64,000 bases of DNA from positions 1 through 64,000 of the forward strand of contig JAAFJP010000019.1 in NCBI GenBank assembly GCA_013298125.1, in the 5' to 3' direction. The notes under the pieces are model-generated. The model did no database searches, was not told the origin of the DNA, and saw only the letters and a list, made by a program, of their open reading frames with translations. A program made the position numbers and the translations under genes. Origin of the DNA: Cytophagales bacterium (GTDB lineage: Bacteria; Bacteroidota; Bacteroidia; Cytophagales; Spirosomataceae). Below, piece after piece: positions 1-9,103 of the stretch; the stretch's first letter is position 1; each line of letters begins with the position of its first letter.

Positions 1-3000
1 TTATCTTGGAACGTAGTTTTCACCACCGAAGCATTCGGATTTGTAATCACATAGGTATATTTCAATACTTCATTTTGTCCTGCGGTAGCTTTGTTTACCG
101 TTTTTGTTACGGTCAAATTAGCCTCTGGTGAATTAGCAATTATCGTTACAGGCGTTGGATTAGTCGCTCCTACTTGGTTCGGGTCATCAGACAAATAGCT
201 GTTTGAACCTACCGTAAAGGATGCCTGATTATTCAACGTACCTGGTGCAGTCGCAAGGGCTGCTGCATAAATGTATGACGTACCAGGAGGGACTACCATA
301 CCCGTAACACTCATATTTTGTGTATTTCCGTAAGTATTTGCAGAAGTAAATGTCATACCTGTCGAGAGTGTACTATCTATCCAAGTCAATCCCGAAGGAA
401 GATTATCGGTAAAATTGATAGTCTTATTTGCACAGTCTAAGTTATTAACGGTAAACTTATACGTTATCCTTTCGCCTACTTTTGGTTTGGCAGTCGTAAC
501 CGTTTTGTTAATATATACATTGTCGGCAGCGGCTACCTCTGGAATGAATGGTTTACAAGTAATATCAAGATTCGAGATTCTGATATCTTGATAAGTTTTG
601 AAAGGTAAACCTCCATCTTTTGAATATTCTATCACAATCTCATCAATCGGAGACTTGAAGTTTACATACACACGTCCTCTTTGTGAAATATCCCACACGC
701 CCGTTGTTGCACTTACCGTATTACCCGTAGCGGACAAGGCAGTGTATTGAGGGAATGAGAATACTGGATTTACAGCGGCTCCGCCTAATTTACCAGTTAC
801 TTTTACTACGTCTTTTCCGAAATAAGCATCCATATCAAAAATCTCAAACGATACTTTGTTGGCAGCTTTATTCATTTTGATATTTGTCGTAATCACTTTT
901 GTACCAGCGGCATCGTATCTTGGAATAAATAAATGCTCCCACCAATATTGACCTACTGGATAGAACGTTGGTAGATAGATAGCTCCGTTAGGGTCTGTGA
1001 TATTGACGATAAATTGTGTATCGCCAATCGTCGATGTTCTGGTTTTTGTACCCCAATTCCAGAAAGATGGTTCGTTCCAATCATAGATTTTATCACCTGT
1101 ACAAGCATTAGCTGGTGGAGCTGTGCTTCCTGCAAAACGGAAGTATTGAGTTCCTGTGAAATTGTAATTAGTCTCGTAGTTTCCACCGTTTAAAGTCATT
1201 GGAATATTACTGAATGACGTAAAACCAGCATCACTTGACACCTGCATATAAACGGGCATTGTGTTGTTGAATCCATAAGAACTCAAATCAGCACTTACTT
1301 TTGTTGATTCTACTGTACCTGTCTCAACTGACTTCCAAACTCTTGAAGTATAGTTAGTTACCGTTGAAATGGCTTCTGTACATGGTCCACCTGGTGTAAG
1401 AGCTGTAAGTGTTCCGATAGCTCCGTCGTTATCACCAATCACCAAAAGTGATTTGTCTGTATCAAACGTTCCTGTATTTGCTGAATTTGTTGCCGCTATT
1501 TGATTATCAATACCTAATGTAATCAAGGCATCTGCATAAACTGATTTTGATTGTTTCTGATTCAAACATGAAACATCATCACGACCAATTGCCGTTACTC
1601 GGTTGTGGTAAGTACCATTGGTTGCATAATTCCAAATAACTGTACCATCACCCAATACATAATTTCCTTCTACGATAGCTGCATTGTTATTTTCTGTATC
1701 AAGCGTGATACCATATTTTACCGCAAGATATGACTGTACTTTTTGTCTTTCCTGAACTGTTAATTCTCTTGAATAATGTAAAATCTCAGACATCTTGTTG
1801 TCTGGCATACCATAGACAGTACCACCACCAACGGTTAGGAAGTTATAAGGAACAAAAGTACCGATGAGTCCTTTCCCTGTTTGTAGAACCTCATTACCAT
1901 TATGTCCTACCGAGGTAGAACCCGAACTGGCTACGTTTGAGGCACTATAAATGGTTGGTTCGTTCGTAACGATTGACTTGTTATCGTTCACACGGTTATA
2001 AATACTACTTGGTGAAACTGCTGCAAAAGGGGCTGAAATATAGTGTAAACCTACTTTATTGAGTGCTGTTATGTTATAACCCAAGCCCCAGTTATGGGTT
2101 CCTCCATCGGCGTTATCGGCACTCGAAAATCTGATAAAGTGCGTATAATCTCCCTTTGTTCCATAATGATTGACCACTCCAAAAGTTGTATGGTCAGAAG
2201 AATAATTACTTCCTGTAACCGCTTGGTGAAGTCTATCGCTTCCTGCAAAATTGATGTAAGGATTATAGTTACTCAAAGCATCTCCGTCTGAGAAAGTTGG
2301 ACGTAACGTTGAAGTAGCTTGTCCAAGTGATGGGTTATTTCCTCCGCCATCAGCATCTGACCAACCTGTTACAGATGTTCCTGATTTGGTAACATTCATT
2401 GCTGGATTTAACCAAAAATCAAGTCCTGATGCAATACCTCCTGGTGCTGCTGCAAATGCTCCGAATGTAAAATATTGACCTGATGTCAAATCAATAGTAG
2501 CCGTATAATATTCTACGCCACCGATGGTTTTTAGAGTCATCGGAATCAATTGGTCGCTACTTGTAATGGAATTATCTCCACTCACAATCAAATGAGGATT
2601 CGTTGAACAAGCACCAATGGCTGCACGACTTATAGCAACCTCAACCGTTCCAACTGCTCCCGTTTCTTGTACTTTGAAAATACGATTCATACGGTTATTC
2701 ATCCCATTGAAAGCAAACGGTGTTGCAAAAGCCGCTGATCCTGCATCACTTCCCCACATCATGGCTGAGTTGTTAGTCAATGCGTTAGCGTTTGAAGCAT
2801 TGTCATTAGCAAAAAGTACATTGGAAATAGCTACCATACTCGATGAACTACTGGCAGCTTGGCGTTGGTCTATCAAACCGTTATCATCTCTGACAAGCCC
2901 AGCGATGTTATTATTAAAACCTGCATTGGTCGCAACACTCCAAATAGTTGTTCCATTTGATAATTTATAGTCAGTAGAAGCACCTGCTACGCTTTTTAGT

Positions 3001-3902
3001 GTAATACTGTATTTTAGAGCTAAATAGGTGCTAATACGCTCACAATCAGCTGCTGACAGATAACTATCAAACATTAATACTTCGTTGATGTCTCCTTCAA
3101 ATTCTTCCGTACCTGTACCTGCACTACCTGTCCAACCGTCATAACCGATGGTCAAGTGAGGAGTCCAAATAGACGTGGCGATTCCAGTTTTAGCTTCCTT
3201 TTGTCCATTCAAAATAAAATCAACTTTATCGGCTGCATTAGAAATATTTGTAGCTGTATTGTCATATATCCCTAACCCAAAAAATGCGTTAGAGCCTTTC
3301 ACAGTAGTGGCATCTAAGGCGGATATTTCGTCAGCACCAGCCGAGAAATTATATCTATTCAGTTTCCCCGAATTTGTACCGTCCTTTACGATTTTTAAAC
3401 CGTACTCAGAGGCATAGGTATGGTCGTTGTCTACTCCAACTAAATTACCTCCATCACCTTTCTGACGAGCCACCACAAACCACGTTGCCTTGGGTGTAGT
3501 ATTTTGAGTAAAGTTTGTACCCGTAGAAGCATCTGCCCCTGGCACAGCTATTCGAGAACGCACATAACTGGTAGATGAAAACCCCGTTAAATAAGGATAA
3601 AAGTTATGCTCGGCATTGGCAGTTCCCACCACAGCCGTCCCAAATTGTTCGAGGTTACGAGAGGCATTGGCGGGGGTGTTTGTGAGCAAATTACCCACCT
3701 CAGCCCTGTACCAGTTTCGAGCGGCTGTGGAAGCCCCCCCAGGATTTTGAGCGGCTGCGTCAAATTGTAAGACAACTGATAGAAGAAGTATGGAAAACAC
3801 TCCCATAGATTTTCTAAAAGAATGCCCTCTTCTCAACTTTTGTGGCTGAGAAATTTCATCAATCTGTATCAATGATGATGGAAAAAGTAGCGGCTTTTTC
3901 AT
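1..3902 (-). CDS. Very large secreted surface protein with two LamG/DUF8202-like regions and DUF11-type repeats (3' end outside window)
   Basis: An open frame runs without a stop from ATG 3902 to the left edge, so at least 1300 residues are present and the C-terminus is missing. An in-frame ATG at 3908 is an alternative start. The N-terminus begins MKKPLL, has an unusually long n-region, then a hydrophobic stretch near residues 34-50 ending AAAQ, as in an extended signal peptide. Two similar regions follow, each ending in a YLALKY(S/G)ITL motif and a GRDD...QKQS-like motif; I recall this as the domain called DUF8202 in Bacteroidota. Toward the left edge come DUF11-like beta-sandwich repeats (VTKTVNKATAGQNEV). 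It is probably a cell-surface or T9SS-exported adhesin, but no C-terminal sorting domain can be checked. The function is inferred. Confidence 0.85.
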   Translation of the reverse strand, partial: MKKPLLFPSSLIQIDEISQPQKLRRGHSFRKSMGVFSILLLSVVLQFDAAAQNPGGASTAARNWYRAEVGNLLTNTPANASRNLEQFGTAVVGTANAEHNFYPYLTGFSSTSYVRSRIAVPGADASTGTNFTQNTTPKATWFVVARQKGDGGNLVGVDNDHTYASEYGLKIVKDGTNSGKLNRYNFSAGADEISALDATTVKGSNAFFGLGIYDNTATNISNAADKVDFILNGQKEAKTGIATSIWTPHLTIGYDGWTGSAGTGTEEFEGDINEVLMFDSYLSAADCERISTYLALKYSITLKSVAGASTDYKLSNGTTIWSVATNAGFNNNIAGLVRDDNGLIDQRQAASSSSSMVAISNVLFANDNASNANALTNNSAMMWGSDAGSAAFATPFAFNGMNNRMNRIFKVQETGAVGTVEVAISRAAIGACSTNPHLIVSGDNSITSSDQLIPMTLKTIGGVEYYTATIDLTSGQYFTFGAFAAAPGGIASGLDFWLNPAMNVTKSGTSVTGWSDADGGGNNPSLGQATSTLRPTFSDGDALSNYNPYINFAGSDRLHQAVTGSNYSSDHTTFGVVNHYGTKGDYTHFIRFSSADNADGGTHNWGLGYNITALNKVGLHYISAPFAAVSPSSIYNRVNDNKSIVTNEPTIYSASNVASSGSTSVGHNGNEVLQTGKGLIGTFVPYNFLTVGGGTVYGMPDNKMSEILHYSRELTVQERQKVQSYLAVKYGITLDTENNNAAIVEGNYVLGDGTVIWNYATNGTYHNRVTAIGRDDVSCLNQKQSKSVYADALITLGIDNQIAATNSANTGTFDTDKSLLVIGDNDGAIGTLTALTPGGPCTEAISTVTNYTSRVWKSVETGTVESTKVSADLSSYGFNNTMPVYMQVSSDAGFTSFSNIPMTLNGGNYETNYNFTGTQYFRFAGSTAPPANACTGDKIYDWNEPSFWNWGTKTRTSTIGDTQFIVNITDPNGAIYLPTFYPVGQYWWEHLFIPRYDAAGTKVITTNIKMNKAANKVSFEIFDMDAYFGKDVVKVTGKLGGAAVNPVFSFPQYTALSATGNTVSATTGVWDISQRGRVYVNFKSPIDEIVIEYSKDGGLPFKTYQDIRISNLDITCKPFIPEVAAADNVYINKTVTTAKPKVGERITYKFTVNNLDCANKTINFTDNLPSGLTWIDSTLSTGMTFTSANTYGNTQNMSVTGMVVPPGTSYIYAAALATAPGTLNNQASFTVGSNSYLSDDPNQVGATNPTPVTIIANSPEANLTVTKTVNKATAGQNEVLKYTYVITNPNASVVKTTFQD

Positions 3903-3927
3903 AAACATTTAGAAATTTATGCCCTCT

Positions 3928-3969
3928 TCCCCAAGATAGGCGGTTGTAATATGTTATCTCCTTTGGGGA
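3928..3969 (-). promoter_or_regulatory. Leader hairpin upstream of the large surface gene
   Basis: TCCCCAA at 3928-3934 pairs with TTGGGGA at 3963-3969 across about 28 bases, 26 bp upstream of the gene starting at 3902. A matching arrangement precedes the gene starting at 7667, so this is probably a shared 5' leader element. Role unknown. Confidence 0.4.
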
Positions 3970-4104
3970 AAAGGAATTTGTGTAATGGTAATTTTTGGAT
4001 TTATTGAAAGAACGTTTTGGATAAATCTTATCCCTTGTGATATTCAAAATACCTTTTTAAATTCGTTTAGTAATTTCGAGAATAAATACCTTTAACTATC
4101 TTGC

Positions 4105-4112
4105 TAACTTTG
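4105..4112 (+). promoter_or_regulatory. Candidate -7 promoter element TAACTTTG
   Basis: Exact match to the Bacteroidota -7 consensus TAnnTTTG, 36 bp before the ATG at 4149. No convincing -33 TTTG was found at the usual spacing. Confidence 0.4.
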
Positions 4113-4148
4113 TACTCGTTTTAATCGTATAATTAATAATTAATCAAA

Positions 4149-4787
4149 ATGGATATTCAACAAAAATCATTTAGAGACTGTACTTTGAAGTTCTTGGAAA
4201 AAACTTTTTCTTTGGAAGAACTTGATACATTACCTGCTCTCGATGCTTGGCTTAGTGCCTCACATGAATCTTCTGATTTTGAAACTACCCATCTAATTTA
4301 TTTACGCCAAATCTTAGATTTCAATGTTCATGATTGGAATGAATACGAATTAGATTCACACTTTATCGGTCCTGTTTTCACCTTAGCTAACTTCTCTTCT
4401 AAAAAATTTAATCATTACGTACAACGTCCTATTAAAGGAATCGTTGAAGGTATTGAACTTTCGGGCAAACCTGATGGCATGATTGCCAGTGGTCGCCGAG
4501 AGCCTGAGCTTCCTTTTTTTGCTTTCCAAGAGTACAAACGAGAACTTGATCCCGAAGGTGACCCTGCTGGACAAACCTTAGCTGCCATGTTGGTCGGACA
4601 AACACTTAATGAGAACCGTTTTCCACTTTATGGTTGCTACGTTGTGGGTAGTTTTTGGTATTTCATGGCACTTGATAAAAATGAATACGCCATCACCAAT
4701 GGTCTCAATGCTTTGACGGACGATATTTTCAAGATTTTTACACTTCTAAAAACCTTGAAAGACAAAATCACTGAATTGGCTATTTAG
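4149..4787 (+). CDS. Hypothetical protein with PD-(D/E)XK nuclease-like signature
   Basis: This 212-residue protein is soluble, with no signal peptide or membrane segment. Around residues 108-133 it contains GKPDGMIASG followed, after about 17 residues, by FQEYKRE. That matches the PD...(D/E)xK active-site pattern of restriction-endonuclease-like folds. It is followed by a conserved-looking GDPAGQTLAAMLVGQ helix, reminiscent of the Q-containing helix of such nucleases. It is transcribed alone and diverges from the large surface gene to its left. The substrate is unknown. It could instead be a catalytically inactive member; family assignment is inference from the motif only. Confidence 0.75.
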   Translation: MDIQQKSFRDCTLKFLEKTFSLEELDTLPALDAWLSASHESSDFETTHLIYLRQILDFNVHDWNEYELDSHFIGPVFTLANFSSKKFNHYVQRPIKGIVEGIELSGKPDGMIASGRREPELPFFAFQEYKRELDPEGDPAGQTLAAMLVGQTLNENRFPLYGCYVVGSFWYFMALDKNEYAITNGLNALTDDIFKIFTLLKTLKDKITELAI

Positions 4788-4817
4788 CATGAGTGAATAA
4801 TGTTACTCACTCATGCT
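4786..4817. terminator. Bidirectional terminator-like hairpin
   Basis: AGCATGAGTGA at 4786-4796 pairs perfectly with TCACTCATGCT at 4807-4817. It lies between two convergent genes (ends 4787 and 4842) and overlaps the first stop codon. Confidence 0.55.
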
Positions 4818-4841
4818 ATCATTCAAAACTCTCTCATTTTA

Positions 4842-7667
4842 TTAATTCACCCCAGGGGCAACATTCCCTGCATTACAAGCTGGCGGACTCACCGTTACTT
4901 TGTAAGTCGCTATCTGACAAACTGGCGTTGGTGATGCCGAATCACAAACCTTCACACAGAAGTAATATGTTCCTGCTACCGATGGCGTAGTGTATGAATA
5001 GGCTCCCGTTGTGCTATTTATCGTTAAATTACTGCTTGCTGGTAATTGTGCCGTTGCTCCTGCTGGTGCTACACACGCTGGGTCTGTATTTCCATTTGAA
5101 TAGGTGATTGCTCCTGTACCTCCTGCTGGTAATACATCCGTTGAAGTTGTACCTGTAACGGGAGTATTTACTGGCTTAGTCGTTGCAGCTGGTTGAGTAA
5201 TAGTCAATGGATTTGCTGCAACCGTAACCGTGTAATTAGCAACTGTACATGAAGGCGTTGGCGTTGAACTATCACAAACTTTTATACAGAAATAATACGT
5301 CCCAGAATTTGTGGGTGTTGTGTATGAATACGCACCCGTCGAGGCATTAATCGTCAAATTACTTGATGCTGGCAATAGAGTTGCTCCTGCTGGTGCTACA
5401 CAGGCTGGGTCTGTATTTCCATTTGTGTATGCATAAGGTCCTGTTCCACCTGTTGGCGTAGGTGCAACTCCTGTTCTTAGTGAGTTTGGACCTGCCGTTG
5501 TAGGTGCTGGCTGTGTAATCGTTACAGGTGCTAACACTGTGACTTTATACGTACCATAAGCACAAACTGGTGTTGGTGTTGAGCTATCACAAACTTTCAC
5601 ACAGAAATAATATGTTCCAGCCGTGGTTGGAGTTGTATATGAATACGCCCCTGTTGAACTAACCGTCAAATTACTTGATGCTGGCAAAAGTGTTGTTCCT
5701 GCTGGTGCTACACATCCTGCGTCAGAACTTCCATTTGAATAAGTAATTGTTCCTGTACCTCCTGTTATAGATAAATCCGTGGAAGCGTTACCCGATGTTG
5801 ATGTATTAGCCCCTCTCGTAATTGGAGCGGGTTGTACAATCGCCAATGCGGGCGAACCTACCGTAATTTTATAGATTCCAACGGCACATTGTTGTGGAGA
5901 ACCACTATCGCATACTTTTACACAGTAATAATAAACTCCTGGCGTGGTTGGCGTAGTATATGAAATTGCTCCCGTTGAACTAACAGTCAAATTACTACTT
6001 GCTGGCAAACTTAATGCTCCCGCAGGGGCTACACACGCAACGTCTGTACTTCCGTTTGAGTAGGTCTTCGTACCCGTTCCACCTGTTGGAAGCAAAGTAG
6101 TAGAAGCTGAAGTAGTCACAGGAACGTTCGTCAAGAAAGTTTGTAACGTAGGTTGTGTTATCGTAAGTGGTATTGCTGTTACAGTCGTTGTGTAAGTTAC
6201 GGTTTTGCATTGTTGCGGAGAGCTACTATCACAAACTTTTGCACAGAAGAAATATACTGCTGGCGTTGTTGGTGCGGTGTACGTACACATACCATTAGCC
6301 GCTATTGTCAAATTGCTTGATGCTGGCAATGCAATCGCTCCTGCTGGTGCGGTACACCCTGTTCCTATTGAATAAGAATAAGGTCCAGTTCCACAAGTTG
6401 GAGCAAGGTCTGTTGCTACATTACCCATTCCTGCGGCACCTGCTTGTATTGTTAATGGTGGTGCAGCGTTTGTAGTCAATGGACAGCTCCAATGATAAAT
6501 ATCTAAACAACTCTGACGGTAGTTACAAATTACGCCCGCAGCTTTTGCTGGCATAGTTGTCTCAATACAAAGAATATAATCGGTGTTGGGTGTCAGACCT
6601 GTCCACTCTGGATTGAATGTAGTACTGTTACCTGCATTTAAAATATCAGCTGGAATATCAGGGGCACATGGAGCTGGCTGTTTCAACGTCAATTTGGCAA
6701 CCCTTGATGCTGCAATTGATGGTAAACAATCTGGAACACCACCCGCACCCGTTCCATAAACTTGGATTTGCTGTACAGCTCCGATATTTCCGTTAGGTCC
6801 TGAATTTACCGTGTAACATTGTGTGAAAGTACCATCTCCACTTTTGAAAGGTACACCAAAGAAATTATTACATTGTGTAAACGTAAAAGTACCAGCTGGT
6901 TGAACTCCTCGAGCACTTTTTACTCCCAAGTTATTTACTGGTCCATTCGCCGAAGCACAAGTTGGTGCTGGCAATATAGGTGGTGCTGGACATTCATATT
7001 GTGCAGTATTACCCGATGTAAAATTCCATGAAATAGATCTTGCCCCAGCTGAATTATTTGCGTCAAAATTATCTACAATTATTAAATAGTATTGCCCCAC
7101 AGACACAGAGATAGAACTGACAATACCATCTCCAAATTGCCCTTCACTTGTTTGAGCAACACCTGGACGTAATTCCATTCCAGTCCCTGCCGAAAATGAA
7201 CATCGTATAGGGTCAGCACCACCAGCAATGGCAGAAGCACCAGCGGCAACGGAGGTAAATGGTCCCCAAACAGCTCCATCAATATCGGCAGGACCTCCAT
7301 TAGATTTTAAGCCTTGTACATTAAAAGCCATTGTACCAGCAGCGGTTACTTTTACCCAATACCAGTTTGAACCTACCTCATTTGATAACAAACAGCCTCT
7401 ATTGGAAGCATTAAGTTCTTGCACTCCAAAATTTGCTGTGGCGGCTGGTTGAGGCCAAATACCATCACAAATCTGTACTGCATTAATTGCATCTGGCGAT
7501 TGCCCAAAAGTATCGGCGGTTTTAAAAAATAGAGCAACAAACATTGTCATTAATAGTAATGCCCCTCGAACATGTCCTATGAGTGAGACTTTTGAGCCAT
7601 GGGTCTGATGCTCTGAAAAAGGAGCAAAAAACTTATCTGACCATGAATAAAGTAGCGGCTTTTTCAT
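4842..7667 (-). CDS. Secreted repeat protein with five Ig-like ~100-residue repeats
   Basis: A 941-residue protein. It starts MKKPLL like the gene at its left, with a long n-region and a hydrophobic segment near residues 35-50 ending TFGQ, so it is probably exported. The N-terminal half holds a pre-peptidase-like beta domain and a region with paired cysteines. The C-terminal half is five tandem repeats of about 100 residues. Each has a GGTG..TYSNG start, then CVAPAG, LPASSNLTI, a TGAYSYTTP strand and YYFCVKVCDS. These look like immunoglobulin-like beta sandwiches with conserved cysteines. It ends abruptly shortly after the last repeat and shows no recognisable T9SS sorting domain. Likely a cell-surface protein; function unknown. 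Confidence 0.85.
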   Translation of the reverse strand: MKKPLLYSWSDKFFAPFSEHQTHGSKVSLIGHVRGALLLMTMFVALFFKTADTFGQSPDAINAVQICDGIWPQPAATANFGVQELNASNRGCLLSNEVGSNWYWVKVTAAGTMAFNVQGLKSNGGPADIDGAVWGPFTSVAAGASAIAGGADPIRCSFSAGTGMELRPGVAQTSEGQFGDGIVSSISVSVGQYYLIIVDNFDANNSAGARSISWNFTSGNTAQYECPAPPILPAPTCASANGPVNNLGVKSARGVQPAGTFTFTQCNNFFGVPFKSGDGTFTQCYTVNSGPNGNIGAVQQIQVYGTGAGGVPDCLPSIAASRVAKLTLKQPAPCAPDIPADILNAGNSTTFNPEWTGLTPNTDYILCIETTMPAKAAGVICNYRQSCLDIYHWSCPLTTNAAPPLTIQAGAAGMGNVATDLAPTCGTGPYSYSIGTGCTAPAGAIALPASSNLTIAANGMCTYTAPTTPAVYFFCAKVCDSSSPQQCKTVTYTTTVTAIPLTITQPTLQTFLTNVPVTTSASTTLLPTGGTGTKTYSNGSTDVACVAPAGALSLPASSNLTVSSTGAISYTTPTTPGVYYYCVKVCDSGSPQQCAVGIYKITVGSPALAIVQPAPITRGANTSTSGNASTDLSITGGTGTITYSNGSSDAGCVAPAGTTLLPASSNLTVSSTGAYSYTTPTTAGTYYFCVKVCDSSTPTPVCAYGTYKVTVLAPVTITQPAPTTAGPNSLRTGVAPTPTGGTGPYAYTNGNTDPACVAPAGATLLPASSNLTINASTGAYSYTTPTNSGTYYFCIKVCDSSTPTPSCTVANYTVTVAANPLTITQPAATTKPVNTPVTGTTSTDVLPAGGTGAITYSNGNTDPACVAPAGATAQLPASSNLTINSTTGAYSYTTPSVAGTYYFCVKVCDSASPTPVCQIATYKVTVSPPACNAGNVAPGVN
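4860..6460 (-). repeat. Five tandem ~300-bp coding repeats
   Basis: DNA encoding the five ~100-residue repeats of the 941-residue protein. Similarity is strong enough to see in the bases, for example recurring blocks around the TATGAATA and CACACAG(A)AATAATA words. This makes copy-number change by recombination plausible. Confidence 0.7.
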
Positions 7668-7698
7668 AAGTGATAATTTATTATAATTAAGCCCCCCA

Positions 7699-7740
7699 CC
7701 CCAAAGGAAGCAATTTGATTATATAAAAGTCTCTTTGGGG
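7699..7740 (-). promoter_or_regulatory. Leader hairpin, counterpart of that at 3928-3969
   Basis: CCCCAAAG at 7699-7706 pairs perfectly with CTTTGGGG at 7733-7740, about 31 bp upstream of the ATG at 7667. Stem sequence, loop size and distance to the MKKPLL start resemble the leader of the gene starting at 3902. Confidence 0.45.
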
Positions 7741-7776
7741 CAAAGTGACGTTTTTGAAATTATATGTAAATAAAAA

Positions 7777-7824
7777 TACACGCTTTCAACCACCCGAACT
7801 CAGTCAGGTAATTGAAAGCGTGTA
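7777..7824 (-). terminator. Perfect 13-bp hairpin, terminator-like on the minus strand
   Basis: TACACGCTTTCAA at 7777-7789 pairs with TTGAAAGCGTGTA at 7812-7824. Read on the minus strand it is followed by a T-rich tract (TATTTTTATTT). It could end an unrecognised small RNA or act as an attenuator for the gene starting at 7667. Confidence 0.4.
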
Positions 7825-7936
7825 TCGTGATAAAATTTTAACCAATAAGTCGTACAAATACAAACCTTATTGAAATCAACTATGGCGGTAGTTGTTTTTC
7901 CCATTATGAATAAAATTATTAAAAATCCTTACGTAA

Positions 7937-8040
7937 AAGTTATCAAGTTTCTTAGTTGATAAGTTATTAAGTTTAAGCTGTGTCAATAACTTATTGATTG
8001 ACTTAACAACTTGTCACTCAGCAACTTGAAACTTAATAAT
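7937..8040. repeat. Palindrome with AAGTT-unit arms
   Basis: The left arm is a run of degenerate AAGTTAT/CAAGTTTC units. The right arm (about 7985-8039) is made of the reverse complements (AATAACTT, GAAACTT). Same architecture as other gap-filling palindromes in this window. Confidence 0.6.
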
Positions 8041-8484
8041 TGGGCAATACAATATCATCAAGCCTCAAAAAGGCTTCTAAATTTTCTGTTTGAATTGAAT
8101 TTTACTTAGGAAATGTACTCAGAGATAAACTTTAATTATATCCGAATTTATAAATTGAAGGTACTTGGGCTGGAAATTGAAAATCTCAATTGAAGGATTT
8201 TCGTAATACTTAATGGTTTTTCACTCTCAAATACACAACAAAATACGTGCCGAATATCAAGAGATTTCTCAAAACGGTTCAATATTCTTGGATTAATTAT
8301 ATTGTTTTTTATTCCAAAATAAAAGAGTTCTACACAAAGCCAAGACTGATATACTTAACAAATACCATACCATTGTATTGGTTATTAAAATCTTAGAGGA
8401 TATTTATAATCTCACCTATTCTTTTTAAACTTTCTTAGCCCTAAATTAGTATTCCTTGTAAGAATGCTAAAAAAAATACTCAAT

Positions 8485-8943
8485 ATGCAAATTTTTCCGA
8501 ATCTTGATACCCTCAAAGCCCACGTTGGGCAAGAGATTGGCACAACGCCCTACATGACCGTTACCCAAGAGATGATTAATGATTTTGCCAAAGCCACTCA
8601 GGATTTTCAATGGATTCATGTGGACGTAGAAATGGCGAAAAAATATTCTCCATTCAAAACGCCCGTAGCTCACGGTTTCTTGACGCTTTCACTTGCCCCC
8701 AAATTTATGGCAGACCTTTTTAAAGTTGAGTCAGTAAAAATGGGTGTAAATTACGGTGCAAATAAAATCCGTTTCACCTCCGCCGTGCCTTCTGGCAGTC
8801 AGGTACGTATGCGGGCAAATTTGATGGAAGCCGAAGAAGCAAAACCATCGGGACTAAGAATTACGATGAATTGTATTTTTGAAATAGAAGGGCAAGAAAA
8901 ACCCGCTTGCGTAGCGGAGTTGATTTCTATGCTTTATGAGTAG
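8485..8943 (+). CDS. MaoC-type (R)-hydratase
   Basis: A hot-dog fold enoyl-CoA hydratase of the MaoC/PhaJ/NodN type. The signature is TQDFQWIHVD followed by VAHGFLTLSL; the Asp and His of this hydratase 2 motif are the catalytic pair of the family. About 152 residues from ATG 8485. An in-frame ATG at 8464 would add MLKKILN; I prefer 8485 because homologues begin near this point. It lies upstream of a FabG-type reductase in the same direction, suggesting joint work on (R)-3-hydroxyacyl thioesters in fatty acid or polyhydroxyalkanoate metabolism. That pathway link is inference; no synthase is present in the window. Confidence 0.85.
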   Translation: MQIFPNLDTLKAHVGQEIGTTPYMTVTQEMINDFAKATQDFQWIHVDVEMAKKYSPFKTPVAHGFLTLSLAPKFMADLFKVESVKMGVNYGANKIRFTSAVPSGSQVRMRANLMEAEEAKPSGLRITMNCIFEIEGQEKPACVAELISMLYE

Positions 8944-9103
8944 TTATTGGTTGAATGGTTACTGGTTTATTGGAGAATTGGTTTATTGGTTATTTGTATT
9001 ATTGCTTTTCCTAATAACCAGTAACTAATCAACCAGTAACCATTCAACCAATCAGTAACCATTCAACTAATCAACAAATAAACCAATCAACCAATAACAA
9101 ACC
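8944..9103. repeat. Gap-filling palindrome, TTGGTTA units
   Basis: It fills the gap between the hydratase stop and the reductase ATG. The left arm repeats words such as ATTGGTT/ACTGGTT. The right arm repeats AACCAAT/AACCAGT. The arms match as unit arrays rather than base for base. Confidence 0.7.

Larger units (their letters stand above)
7668..8484. other. 817-bp intergenic region with several inverted repeats
   Basis: No convincing gene was seen. It holds the leader hairpin of the 7667 gene (7699-7740), a perfect 13-bp hairpin (7777-7824) and a palindrome of AAGTT-type units (7937-8040), then AT-rich DNA before the hydratase gene. Confidence 0.5.

Noticed and set aside
4860-6460. Tandem repeats as a CRISPR array
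   Set aside because: The units are ~300 bp, protein-coding and lack short identical repeats with unique spacers.
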